A DNA stretch of 38,248 nucleotides, from positions 1 through 38,248 of the forward strand of contig CACYHF010000014.1 in assembly GCA_902774155.1 (NCBI GenBank). The letters are read 5' to 3'. A program made the translations under genes and the position numbers. The DNA comes from an uncultured Bacteroidia bacterium (GTDB lineage Bacteria > Bacteroidota > Bacteroidia > Bacteroidales > UBA932). Positions 25,278-33,750 of this stretch are shown one piece after another. Below the pieces are notes generated by a model, which had not been told where the DNA came from, did no database searches, and saw only the letters and a program-made list of their open reading frames with translations. The stretch's first letter is position 1. Every line of letters begins with the position of its first letter.

Positions 25278-25960
25278 TGAAGGATTGCTTTAGCAAAAAG
25301 CAAATCTTCCGGAGTAGTAATTTTGAGATTGAACCGCTCGCCTTCCAAAAAGGTGAGCGGTATTCCGTATGATTCGGCCACCGAGGCGTCGTCCGTGAAC
25401 AAGGGATCGTACTGACGGGAATAGGCGGCCTTGAGACCTTCCGACTGGAACACCTGAGGGGTCTGGGCACCATAGATGCGGCTGCGGTCTATCTGCGTTC
25501 CGGTGGAAACCAGCACGCCGCCTTTCTTCTCCAGGACTTTGAGCGTGTCGGTGACCGGCAGAACCGGAATTACGGCCGGGGCCTCTTCGGCGGCGCGGAA
25601 AAGCTCCTGCACCTTTTCGGGCGTAATCAGGGGACGGACGCCGTCGTGAACTGCCACCAAAACCCCGTCGGGCACATACTGAAGGGCGTTTCTGACGGAA
25701 TGGAAGCGGGTGAATCCTCCGCGCACAAGACGCTGCGGACAAGTGAAATTCTCCCGCAGGCAATACTGCCGCCAATAACTGAGATGGGCCTCCGGCAATA
25801 CGGTAATCACGTGGATGTCCGGAACGGCCCGCAGGAAGCATTCCAGGGTCCGGCGCAGGATAGGGATTCCCTCCAGTTCCAGAAACTGTTTGGGCAGTTG
25901 GGATCCCATTCGGGTGCCCGTTCCGCCAGCCGTTACGATTACGTATTTTTTTCTTTCCAT
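25259..25960 (-). CDS. ispD: 2-C-methyl-D-erythritol 4-phosphate cytidylyltransferase
   Basis: 233 aa, MEP-pathway isoprenoid synthesis: it transfers CMP from CTP to methylerythritol phosphate. Motifs are VIVTAGGTGTRMGSQLPKQF (nucleotide binding), SVRNALQYV, VAVHDGVRPLI, RSRIYGAQTPQVFQSE and FTDDASVAESYG. The ATG at 25960 (MERKKYVIVTAGG) is chosen because the motif follows directly; the longer ORF upstream reads through the intergenic region. Divergent from mreB with about 69 bp between starts. Confidence 0.94.
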   Translation of the reverse strand: MERKKYVIVTAGGTGTRMGSQLPKQFLELEGIPILRRTLECFLRAVPDIHVITVLPEAHLSYWRQYCLRENFTCPQRLVRGGFTRFHSVRNALQYVPDGVLVAVHDGVRPLITPEKVQELFRAAEEAPAVIPVLPVTDTLKVLEKKGGVLVSTGTQIDRSRIYGAQTPQVFQSEGLKAAYSRQYDPLFTDDASVAESYGIPLTFLEGERFNLKITTPEDLLFAKAILHQSLPV

Positions 25961-25973
25961 CGACACGCGATAT

Positions 25974-26006
25974 TTGTGCGAATATAAGAATTTTTTCGTA
26001 ATTTTG
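25974..26006 (+). promoter_or_regulatory. promoter of the mre operon
   Basis: TTG (25974-25976), a 22-nt spacer and TAATTTTG (25999-26006), 23 nt before the mreB ATG at 26030. Good match to the Bacteroidota consensus. Confidence 0.6.
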
Positions 26007-26029
26007 AAGGTTGATATCACGTTAGTAGT

Positions 26030-27052
26030 ATGGCGTTTCATTTTCTCAACCAAGAATTAGCTATAGACCTGGGCACAGCCAACACCGTCATTTTCCAGAA
26101 TGACCAGATTGCCCTGGACGAACCTTCCATAGTGGCCATCGACAACCAGACCGGCAAATGCATTGCCCTGGGACATAAGGCCAAACTGATGCACGAAAAG
26201 ACCAATCCGGGCATTAAAACCGTCCGTCCCCTCCGGGACGGCGTAATTGCCGACTTCAACGCCGCAGAAATGATGATCCGCGGCTTCATCAAACAGGTCA
26301 ATTCCAAGCACCGCAGCCTCTTCGCCCCCAACCTGAAACTGGTGGTGGGCATCCCTTCCGGTTCCACGGAAGTGGAAATCCGCGCCGTCCGTGACTCCTC
26401 GGAGCACGCCGGCGGCCGCGACGTCTATCTCATCTATGAGCCCATGGCGGCGGCGTTGGGTATCGGCCTGGATGTGGAAGCACCCCGGGGCAATATGGTG
26501 GTGGATATCGGCGGCGGCACCTCGGAAATCGCCGTCATCTCCCTGGGCGGCATCGTCCTGCAGGAATCCATCCGTGTAGCCGGCGACGTCTTCACCGCCG
26601 ACATCCAGAACTACCTTCGCCAGCAACACGTGATCAAGGTGGGTGAAACCACGGCCGAACGCATCAAGATTGCTGTGGGCGCCGTCATTCCCCAGCTGGA
26701 CGAAGAACCCGAACCCTTCGTGGTCCGCGGCCCGAACCTTATGACCGGCCATCCGGTAGAGGCCCTCATCCCCTACCAGGAGATTGCCCATTGCCTGGAC
26801 AAGTCCATCGCCCGTCTGGAAACTTCCATCCAGCAGGTGCTGGAACAGACCCCGCCGGAACTGTACTCCGATATTGTGGACAACGGTATTTTCCTGAGCG
26901 GCGGCGGCGCCCTGCTGCGCGGTCTGGACAAACGCCTCTCAGAAAAGATCAACATCCCGTTCCACGTGGCCGAAGACCCGCTCCGCGCCGTGGCACGCGG
27001 CACCTGCATCGCGCTCAAGAACACGGAGAACTATCCTTTCCTCATGCGTTAA
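26030..27052 (+). CDS. mreB: rod shape-determining actin homologue MreB
   Basis: 340 aa actin-family ATPase that forms membrane-bound filaments directing the elongasome. FLNQELAIDLGTANTVIF (phosphate 1), VVGIPSGSTEVEIRAVRDS, YLIYEPMAAALGIGLDV, MVVDIGGGTSEIAVISLGGI (phosphate 2) and GIFLSGGGALLRGLDKRLSEK (adenosine motif) are all present. Normal length. First gene of a tight five-gene operon with mreC 3 nt downstream. Confidence 0.97.
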   Translation: MAFHFLNQELAIDLGTANTVIFQNDQIALDEPSIVAIDNQTGKCIALGHKAKLMHEKTNPGIKTVRPLRDGVIADFNAAEMMIRGFIKQVNSKHRSLFAPNLKLVVGIPSGSTEVEIRAVRDSSEHAGGRDVYLIYEPMAAALGIGLDVEAPRGNMVVDIGGGTSEIAVISLGGIVLQESIRVAGDVFTADIQNYLRQQHVIKVGETTAERIKIAVGAVIPQLDEEPEPFVVRGPNLMTGHPVEALIPYQEIAHCLDKSIARLETSIQQVLEQTPPELYSDIVDNGIFLSGGGALLRGLDKRLSEKINIPFHVAEDPLRAVARGTCIALKNTENYPFLMR

Positions 27053-27055
27053 ACC

Positions 27056-27865
27056 ATGAAGCGGCAGCTGCTCTTCCCCCGGCTTCTCCTGCTCGCGGTC
27101 TTCCTGCTTTTGGAGGCCGCGTCGCTCTATCTGGTAAGCCGGAACGCCGAACTGCAGCGTACCTGGATGGCACAAGGGGGCCATTGGTTCATGGACAAGG
27201 TCTGGGGCGCTACGCAGAGCGTCCGCAACTATTATTCCCTGGCCGAAACCAACCGGCAACTGGCCCTGGAAAATTTCACCCTCCAGGAACAGCTGCTGCA
27301 CTGTCAGGAACAGCTCCGCAGCCAGTATGCAGAGGATCAGAAGGTAGACAGCCTGGCCGGCTATGGAATGATTCCGGCCGAAGTAATCAAGATCAGCCGC
27401 AACAAGCAGCATAACTATCTGATTCTGAATCGGGGATACCAGGACGGCATCCAGGAGAAATCCGGTATCATCACCCACAACGGCGTGGTGGGCATTGTAG
27501 ATGCGGTTAGCGAGCACCGCGCCTTCGCCTTCTCTTTTCAGAACAGCGACATCTCCATCAGCGTGCGCCTGGGAAAAGAAGGCAGCAACGGCCTGCTGGT
27601 ATGGGATGGCATCCACGACAACGGCGCCATCCTCAAGGAGATTCCCCTGCAGAACCATTACCAGGCCGGAGACACCGTTTTCACCAGCGGCCATTCGCTC
27701 ATGTTCCCGCCCGACATTCCGCTGGGCGTAGCCGGCAAGGCCAAGGTGGTGAACGGTGCCACCCACGAAATTGAAGTTACCCTGTTCCAGGACTTCAGCA
27801 GTGTACGTTTTGTCACTGTCATTCACAACCGGGACATGGAAGAAATAGAAGGATTTGAGCTATGA
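27056..27865 (+). CDS. mreC: rod shape-determining protein MreC
   Basis: 269 aa bitopic membrane protein. It has a short N-terminus, a transmembrane helix (about 10-29) and a coiled coil (about 60-95). The beta-barrel MreC core follows, with AEVIKISRNKQHNYLILNRG, KSGIITHNGVVGIVDAVSEH and AGDTVFTSGHSLMFPPDIPLG. It bridges MreB-associated proteins to PBP2. Its 3' end overlaps mreD by ATGA. Confidence 0.95.
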   Translation: MKRQLLFPRLLLLAVFLLLEAASLYLVSRNAELQRTWMAQGGHWFMDKVWGATQSVRNYYSLAETNRQLALENFTLQEQLLHCQEQLRSQYAEDQKVDSLAGYGMIPAEVIKISRNKQHNYLILNRGYQDGIQEKSGIITHNGVVGIVDAVSEHRAFAFSFQNSDISISVRLGKEGSNGLLVWDGIHDNGAILKEIPLQNHYQAGDTVFTSGHSLMFPPDIPLGVAGKAKVVNGATHEIEVTLFQDFSSVRFVTVIHNRDMEEIEGFEL

Positions 27866-28374
27866 AAAGAAACAAATTCTGGAAAGCCTATGTCCTTCTG
27901 CTGATAGCCCAATTGATAATCAGCAACTATTTCCGGTTCACGCCCTTCGTGATGTTGAGCATCCTGCCGGTGATGATCCTGTGCGTTCCTGTCCGGGTAA
28001 ACCGTTTCGTCCTGCTGTTGCTGACCTTCGCCTCCGGCCTCCTCATCGACTGGCTGTCGGAAGGCCTCCTGGGCCTCAACGCCCTGGCGCTGGTCCCGGT
28101 AGCTTACGCCCGGAATTCCGTCCTGCGTGTGGTGTTCGGCAACGAACTGATAGCCCGTAAGGAAGACTTTACCGTGAACAGCAACGGCCTGGCCTCCGTA
28201 ACCATGGCCATCGTGATGGTCCAGGCCCTGTTTCTAATCATCTATATCTGGGTGGACAGCGCCGGCACACGGACCTTTCTGTTCAATTTCGGCCAATTCA
28301 TGGCCTCGCTGGTGGTCGGCGTACTGGTTTCCTTGCTCACCCTGAACGTGCTGGCCACGGAAACGCAGAGATGA
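27862..28374 (+). CDS. mreD: rod shape-determining membrane protein MreD
   Basis: 170 aa, about five hydrophobic helices with few conserved motifs, as usual for MreD. FLLIDWLSEGLLGLNALAL-like wording (here LLIDWLSEGLLGLNALALVP) is typical. The position between mreC and mrdA, with 4-bp overlaps on both sides, makes the assignment secure. Confidence 0.93.
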   Translation: MKRNKFWKAYVLLLIAQLIISNYFRFTPFVMLSILPVMILCVPVRVNRFVLLLLTFASGLLIDWLSEGLLGLNALALVPVAYARNSVLRVVFGNELIARKEDFTVNSNGLASVTMAIVMVQALFLIIYIWVDSAGTRTFLFNFGQFMASLVVGVLVSLLTLNVLATETQR

Positions 28375-30212
28375 CCCTGAACGGCCGTCATATCCGTCTG
28401 GTCATCGGCCTGGGCGTTGCTGCTGTTCTCCTGCTGGGCAAACTCTTTTCCCTTCAAATCCTGGACAGCAGCTACAAGGAGGACGCCAACCGCAATTCCA
28501 CCATCTACGAAACCATCTATCCCACCCGCGGGGTTATCTACGACCGCAACGGCGTGGTATTGGTGGGCAACAAAGTGGCTTATGATATCCTGGTGAACCC
28601 CAGGGAGGTAACGGCGTTCGATACCCTGGCGCTGGCCGCCGTGCTGGACGTAACGCCGGATTTCATCCGGAGAAAGATGGAGGAGTACAAGAAGCGGCGC
28701 GCGGCCATCGGCTTCCAGTCCGTCACGATGCTGCGCATGGTCCCGGCCGAAACCTATATGCGTTTCGATGAAGTGAAATACCGTTTCCCGGGCTTCCGGG
28801 GGCAGGTGCGCGGCATGCGCTACTATCCGGTGAACGCCGGCGGCAACCTGCTGGGCTATGTGTCGGAAGTGGATGCCAATTATATCAAACGCCATCCCGA
28901 AGAATACCGCAGCGGCGACTATGCCGGTATGACGGGTATCGAAGCCGCCCGGGAGGAAGACCTCCGGGGCGAAAAAGGCTATCACATCTATCTGCGCAAC
29001 GCCCGGAACCAGATTGAACAACCCTACAAGGACGGCGCCGAGGACAAGGAGGCCATCCCGGGCAAGAACATCACCACCACCATCGACGCCGCCCTGCAGC
29101 AATACGGCCAGGAACTGATGCAGAACAAAGTGGGAAGCGTGGTGGCCATCGAACCCTCCACCGGCGAAATCCTGGCGCTGGTCTCCTCGCCGGGCATCGA
29201 CGTGGAGCAGCTCTCCGACATCGGCAAGCACTATGCCGATATCGCCCGGAACCCCTACAAGCCTATGTACAACCGGGCCGTGCAGGCTTCTTATCCGCCG
29301 GGGTCGGTGTTCAAGCTGGTAAACGGACTCATCGGCCTGCAGGAAGGCGTATTGCGGCCGGAAATGATGTACCCTTGCTCGCAGGGCTATCATTTTGGCG
29401 CAGGGCACAAACTGGGCTGCCACGGGCATAAAAGCCCCATCAATATGGAAGAGAGCATTATGATGTCCTGCAACGCCTACTACTGCTACGTGCTCAAAAA
29501 TATCCTGGACAACCGCAAGTACGACAATGTGGCCGAAGGGCTGGATGCCTGGCACGAATATGTGGAAAGTTTCGGCTTCGGACGTAAACTGGGCAGCGAT
29601 TTTCCGGCCGAACTGTCGGGCAGCATACCCACCTCCAAGACCTATAACCGGTCTTATGGACGCGGACGGTGGAACTCCACCACGGTGATCTCCCTGTCCA
29701 TCGGCCAGGGAGAAATCCTGGCCACGCCTATGCACCTGGCCAATCTCTGCGCTACCATCGCCAACCGCGGGCATTACTTCATCCCGCACATTGTGAAGGC
29801 ATCGGAGGGCGTGGAAATCGACCAGCGCTTCTACGAACCGCAGTACACCCTGGTGGACACCGTACATTTTCCCAAGCTCATCAAAGGGATGTGGCGGGCC
29901 GTGAATTCCGGTGCCGGGATGGGCGGAACGGCCTGGATTGCGCATATCGATTCCCTGGACGTATGCGGAAAAACCGGGACGGCGCAGAACCCGCGCGGGG
30001 CCGACAATTCCGTATTCATCTGCTTCGCGCCCATGGACAATCCCCAGATCGCCATCGCCGCCTATGTGGAGAATGGTGGTTTCGGCGCCAGCTATGCCGC
30101 CCCCATCGCTTCGCTGATGGTGGAACGATACTTGAAGGGGACGGTGAAGCGAACCGCTTTGGAGGAGCGGATGAAAAAGGCCGATCTGATGGACCGCGTG
30201 AAACATGACTGA
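28371..30212 (+). CDS. mrdA: penicillin-binding protein 2 (elongation transpeptidase)
   Basis: 613 aa class B PBP of the elongasome. An N-terminal transmembrane helix (about 10-27) is followed by the dimerisation domain with YPTRGVIYDRNGVVLVGN and GYVSEV. The transpeptidase domain has SYPPGSVFKLVNGLIGLQ (Ser about 312, Lys about 315), MMSCNAYYCY (SxN) and VCGKTGTAQNPRG (KTG). It cross-links new peptidoglycan during cell elongation with RodA. It overlaps mreD by ATGA and rodA by 8 bp. A 684-codon open frame on the opposite strand is a shadow of this gene. Confidence 0.96.
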   Translation: MTLNGRHIRLVIGLGVAAVLLLGKLFSLQILDSSYKEDANRNSTIYETIYPTRGVIYDRNGVVLVGNKVAYDILVNPREVTAFDTLALAAVLDVTPDFIRRKMEEYKKRRAAIGFQSVTMLRMVPAETYMRFDEVKYRFPGFRGQVRGMRYYPVNAGGNLLGYVSEVDANYIKRHPEEYRSGDYAGMTGIEAAREEDLRGEKGYHIYLRNARNQIEQPYKDGAEDKEAIPGKNITTTIDAALQQYGQELMQNKVGSVVAIEPSTGEILALVSSPGIDVEQLSDIGKHYADIARNPYKPMYNRAVQASYPPGSVFKLVNGLIGLQEGVLRPEMMYPCSQGYHFGAGHKLGCHGHKSPINMEESIMMSCNAYYCYVLKNILDNRKYDNVAEGLDAWHEYVESFGFGRKLGSDFPAELSGSIPTSKTYNRSYGRGRWNSTTVISLSIGQGEILATPMHLANLCATIANRGHYFIPHIVKASEGVEIDQRFYEPQYTLVDTVHFPKLIKGMWRAVNSGAGMGGTAWIAHIDSLDVCGKTGTAQNPRGADNSVFICFAPMDNPQIAIAAYVENGGFGASYAAPIASLMVERYLKGTVKRTALEERMKKADLMDRVKHD

Positions 30213-31728
30213 GCGTAAAGTACATATCCGGCAATCTGTGGACTGGGTACTGGTGGGCTTGTATCTGCTGCTGGTGTTCATCGGCTGGATCAGCATCTAT
30301 GCGGCCACGCATAGTACGGAACCCGGTTCCCTTTTGGACTGGAATTCGCGGGCGGGCAAGCAGTTTGTCTGGATTCTCACGGCTTTAGGCCTGGCTATAG
30401 TGATTCTCTACGTGCTGCCGCCCAAACTGTGGGAAGCCACCTGTATCCCCTTCTACGTTTTTGTCCTGGGCTTGCTGGTGCTGGTGATTTTCGTATCCAG
30501 CGATGTCAAGGGATCCCACTCCTGGTTCGACCTGGGGCCCATCCGCTTCCAGCCGGCAGAAATCTCCAAGATTTCCACCTCGCTGCTGCTGGCTTATTTT
30601 ATGAGCCGGCAAAACTACCGCCTGATGCGCACGAAAGATTTCCTGCTCACGGTCCTCATCATCGCCGTCCCTATGCTGGTGATCGTGGCCGAAAGCGAAA
30701 CCGGCAGCGCCCTGGTCTATACCGGTTTCATCTTCGTGCTGTACCGCGAAGGGCTCTCCGGCTGGTGGCTGGGAGCCATCGGCCTTACGATCCTCCTTTT
30801 TGTCGGGACCCTCACCTGGGGACCCTATTGGGCCATCCTGGTATTGGCGGGGGTTCTGATCCTTAGCAATATCGTGATGGGGCCGCCTTCCCATCTCCGG
30901 CGAAGGCTCATCGTCGGGGGTGGTTTTGTACTGGTTATGAGCCTGCTGCCGCTGTTGTATAACCACCTTTGTTCCCTGGTGAATGCCCATATGGACTGGC
31001 TTTCCCAGCGGGTATGGGTGCCGGCCGCACAGGAGGATTACCATTATTTCTGGAGTCTCATCCCGAAGTTGAAACCGCTCTATATCCTGCTGGGGCTGTC
31101 CCTGGCAGGCGTTCCCTGGCTGGGATGGCGGGCCTACCAGACAAAAGACCGTTTTCTGGCGTTTACCCTACTGGTTTTCCTGGCGGGCGTCCTGCTGGTT
31201 TTCTCTACGGATTACATCTTTGAAAACGTGCTGCAGCCGCACCAGCGGGGCCGTATCGAGGTGCTGCTGGGCCTGCGGGAAGACCCGGCCGGCGTGGGAT
31301 ACAACGTTACGCAGTCCAAGATTGCCATCGGCTCCGGCGGCCTGCTTGGCAAGGGGTTCCTGCAGGGAACGCAAACCACTTTCGGCTTTGTGCCGGAGCA
31401 GGCCACGGACTTCATTTTCTGCACCATCGGTGAACAGTGGGGGTTTGTGGGCTGCCTGATTGTCATCGGCCTGTATGTCCTGCTCATCGTACGCCTGCTG
31501 CACGATGCCGAAGCCTGCCGGGACAAATTCACCCGGATTTACGGCTATTGCGTAGCAGCCTGCATCTTCATGCATCTGTTCATCAACGTGGGTATGACCG
31601 TGGGAATTATGCCGGTCATCGGCATTCCCCTGCCCCTGCTCTCTTATGGAGGCTCCTCGCTGTGGGCCTTTACCATCCTGATTTTTGTTTTCCTGGCCTT
31701 GTACCGGGACGAGAAAAAATACTTTTAG
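30205..31728 (+). CDS. rodA: rod shape-determining peptidoglycan polymerase RodA
   Basis: 507 aa SEDS-family glycosyltransferase with about ten transmembrane helices. Motifs: SVDWVLVGLYLLLVFIGW, VKGSHSWFDLGPIRFQPAEISK, VVAESETGSALVY, VGYNVTQSKIAIGSGGLLGKG, FVPEQATDFIFCTIGEQWGF and MPVIGIPLPLLSYGGSS. It has the periplasmic insertion usual for the longer Bacteroidota RodA. It polymerises glycan strands with PBP2 (mrdA). The start overlaps mrdA by 8 bp. Confidence 0.96.
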   Translation: MTERKVHIRQSVDWVLVGLYLLLVFIGWISIYAATHSTEPGSLLDWNSRAGKQFVWILTALGLAIVILYVLPPKLWEATCIPFYVFVLGLLVLVIFVSSDVKGSHSWFDLGPIRFQPAEISKISTSLLLAYFMSRQNYRLMRTKDFLLTVLIIAVPMLVIVAESETGSALVYTGFIFVLYREGLSGWWLGAIGLTILLFVGTLTWGPYWAILVLAGVLILSNIVMGPPSHLRRRLIVGGGFVLVMSLLPLLYNHLCSLVNAHMDWLSQRVWVPAAQEDYHYFWSLIPKLKPLYILLGLSLAGVPWLGWRAYQTKDRFLAFTLLVFLAGVLLVFSTDYIFENVLQPHQRGRIEVLLGLREDPAGVGYNVTQSKIAIGSGGLLGKGFLQGTQTTFGFVPEQATDFIFCTIGEQWGFVGCLIVIGLYVLLIVRLLHDAEACRDKFTRIYGYCVAACIFMHLFINVGMTVGIMPVIGIPLPLLSYGGSSLWAFTILIFVFLALYRDEKKYF

Positions 31729-31731
31729 CCT

Positions 31732-33153
31732 ATGAAACGCTATTTCCTGCCCCTCTTGCTGGTATTGTTAGCCTCCTGCCATAAAACCACACCCGACAAC
31801 GATACCCAGGTGAAGGATCCCACCACCTATTACGCGAACCTCTTCGCCTTCAATCTGATGTACACCTATTACCTCTGGGCCGATGAGGAGACCGATGCCA
31901 TCAAGAGCTGGTCCTACGGGGACAACCCCATCGAAAAAGTGGCCTCGCTACGGTATAAGGACGCCAACGGGAATCTGGTGGACCGCTGGACGGAGCTGAT
32001 GGAAGACTGTTCCTCTTTCGAGAACAGCATCACCGGAAACGGAAAGACCTTCGGTATGGAGTTCATCCTCCTGCGCAACGGCAAGAACGGCGTCGTGATG
32101 GAAATCACCTACACCTATGCCAACTCTCCCGCCCGCAAGGCCGGGCTCAAACGCGGCGACGTGATCACCGCAGTGGATGGGCAGGAACTCACAATGGACA
32201 ATTACGTAGATCTCCTGACGGAAAAAGTATACGATTTCCCCGGCACCATCACGCTGGGTATGCTGGAAGGCGACAACGTACAGATGAGCGCCGTGGAAAT
32301 GTACGCCGATCCCGTCCACGTAGTGAAAACCCTGGATGCCGGCGGCAAGAAAATGGGATATATACATTTCACCAACTTCACCTGGGATGCCAGTCTGGGC
32401 CTGGTGGAAGCTTTCAAGCAGCTCAAGGCCGAAGGAATCGAAGAACTGATTCTGGACCTTCGTTACAATACCGGCGGCTATTCCATCACGGCACAGGTGC
32501 TGGGTTCGCTCATCGCACCACTGAACGTGATTCAGTCTAAAGAGGTTTTTAACAAGGAAGTCTACAATTCCCGGCTTTCGGCCTCCATGGACGAAGAGCG
32601 CCGTTTTGCCGCCAGTTATACCCTGGAAGGATACGTCAAGCCGCTGAACACCCTGGAAGCGAATCCCGGCGTCAAGCACCTTTGGGTGATTACCACGGGG
32701 CACAGCGCATCGGCCTCGGAATCCCTCATTTGCGGCCTGTATCCCTATATGGACGTAACACTGGTGGGCAGCACCACCTACGGCAAGTTCTGCGGCGGCT
32801 TTCTCATTAAGTCCGATCGCTTTTACGACGCCCTGGCGCAAGAGGATTCGGATGTGGATTGTCAGGCCGGCAAGAAAGCCACCGAGGGTTGGGGCATTTA
32901 CGTAATCGCCTCCCGCTATGCCGACTGCAACGGCATCACGCGCAGCATGCCCTCCGGCATTCCGGCCGATTACCCCGCCGACGACGACCCTCGCGACGGT
33001 TTCGACCTGGGAGACCCTTCCGAATCCATGCTCTCTGTGGTGCTGGGCCTCGCCTCCGGCAAGCCCGTCACCGCGGCGCCCGCCCATACCAAAGCCCCCC
33101 TGCCGCAGCCGCTTCCCTTCCACAAACCCGGCTTCGGCGTTTTGCTATATTAA
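31732..33153 (+). CDS. lipoprotein S41 (C-terminal processing/tail-specific) protease
   Basis: 473 aa. Lipobox LLASC with Cys16 is followed by CHKTTPDND. An N-terminal helical domain (about 30-110) leads into a PDZ domain (about 105-190; ANSPARKAGLKRGDVITAVDG) and the S41 catalytic domain (about 200-430). The latter shows LDLRYNTGGYSITAQVL, the serine motif TTGHSASASESLICGL, and the lysine in GSTTYGKFCGG. It is probably anchored at the envelope and cleaves exported proteins. It begins 3 nt after rodA, so it is the last gene of the mre operon transcript; a link to the elongation machinery is possible but inferred. Confidence 0.9.
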   Translation: MKRYFLPLLLVLLASCHKTTPDNDTQVKDPTTYYANLFAFNLMYTYYLWADEETDAIKSWSYGDNPIEKVASLRYKDANGNLVDRWTELMEDCSSFENSITGNGKTFGMEFILLRNGKNGVVMEITYTYANSPARKAGLKRGDVITAVDGQELTMDNYVDLLTEKVYDFPGTITLGMLEGDNVQMSAVEMYADPVHVVKTLDAGGKKMGYIHFTNFTWDASLGLVEAFKQLKAEGIEELILDLRYNTGGYSITAQVLGSLIAPLNVIQSKEVFNKEVYNSRLSASMDEERRFAASYTLEGYVKPLNTLEANPGVKHLWVITTGHSASASESLICGLYPYMDVTLVGSTTYGKFCGGFLIKSDRFYDALAQEDSDVDCQAGKKATEGWGIYVIASRYADCNGITRSMPSGIPADYPADDDPRDGFDLGDPSESMLSVVLGLASGKPVTAAPAHTKAPLPQPLPFHKPGFGVLLY

Positions 33154-33189
33154 TTGTTGACCGGCTTTCTGAGCTGGGTGGTGTCCTTG

Positions 33190-33248
33190 TGGTCAAGGTG
33201 GGAAACGAGTGGCACCACCTTGGCCGCTAATTTGCAGCTGCATCGGCC
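33190..33248 (+). repeat. upstream copy of 59-bp repeat with REP-type hairpin
   Basis: Matches 34695-34753 at 58 of 59 positions, in the same orientation. It contains the hairpin CAAGGTGG (33194-33201) / CCACCTTG (33215-33222) with 13-nt loop GAAACGAGTGGCA, and ends in TGCAGCTGCATCGGCC. Together with the copy downstream it brackets the transposase cassette. Confidence 0.9.
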
Positions 33249-33264
33249 CGGGATGCATTTTCGA

Positions 33265-33300
33265 TGGACAAGGTGGTAGCTGCCGTTTCCCACCTTATCC
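33265..33300 (-). repeat. inverted REP copy beside the upstream repeat
   Basis: On the minus strand it reads AAGGTGGGAAACGG, a variable part, then CCACCTT (stem 33270-33276 with 33290-33296, 13-nt loop). An outer TGGA/TCCA pair (33265-33268, 33297-33300 region) extends the stem. It shares the AAGGTGGGAAACG head with the direct copy but points the opposite way, the BIME-like arrangement typical of REP families. Confidence 0.75.
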
Positions 33301-33328
33301 ATTTGCATGCACTTTTCTGAATGTAGAA

Positions 33329-33360
33329 TTTGCTTCTATCGGCTAATAACCGTATTTTTG
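33329..33360 (+). promoter_or_regulatory. promoter of the transposase cassette
   Basis: TTTG (33329-33332), an exact 20-nt spacer and TATTTTTG (33353-33360). Full consensus match, 39 nt before the ATG at 33399. It lies inside the bracketed cassette, so the element carries its own promoter. Confidence 0.75.
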
Positions 33361-33398
33361 TGTCCATAAGAAAGAGCTGTGATCTATAATCTTTACGT

Positions 33399-33749
33399 AT
33401 GAAAAAGATTCTGGAAGTTCTTTATTATGGTCCCAACGACATCCGTTTCAAAACGGACTTTCACCCACCCATCGGCCCGAGGACAATTAGTAATCTTCTG
33501 TTCGACACAACTTTATCCATGGCTACAAAGTTGTGGGGTGGAGACGAGACCTCTGTTCTGGCTATGATACGTATTCTGGCCGTCGCCGACCTTACCCTTA
33601 GCGTCAACAGGGAAGAAATGCTTCGAAACATGGCTCAGGATTCGGAATACTTTGCCAAAATGTTCAACGAAATGACCCAAGAGATGGTCAAGCATGGCGA
33701 AGCCATTTCTTTCGGGCCAGGAATTGCCCCGCCAAAAGGAATGAGTTGA
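33399..33749 (+). CDS. small protein encoded with the RAYT transposase, unknown
   Basis: 116 aa, no family recognised, no signal or membrane segment. It starts MKKILEVLYYGPNDIRFKTD and continues with FHPPIGPRTISNLLF. The centre is helical and methionine-rich (MATKLWGGDETSVLAMIRIL, REEMLRNMAQDSEYFAKMFN) and it ends in GPGIAPPKGMS. Its stop is 1 nt before the transposase start, so the two are translationally linked. It might be a co-factor or regulator of the transposase, or a cargo gene. Whether it is conserved beside RAYT genes elsewhere cannot be judged from this window. Confidence 0.7.
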   Translation: MKKILEVLYYGPNDIRFKTDFHPPIGPRTISNLLFDTTLSMATKLWGGDETSVLAMIRILAVADLTLSVNREEMLRNMAQDSEYFAKMFNEMTQEMVKHGEAISFGPGIAPPKGMS

Positions 33750-33750
33750 T

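Noticed and set aside
28242-30296. 684-codon open frame on the minus strand opposite mrdA
   Set aside because: It lies exactly antisense to an unmistakable PBP2 gene and its translation has no domain character; a shadow produced by the high-GC codon pattern.
31948-33123. 391-codon minus-strand frame opposite the S41 gene
   Set aside because: Glycine/valine-rich shadow of a gene with intact PDZ and catalytic motifs.
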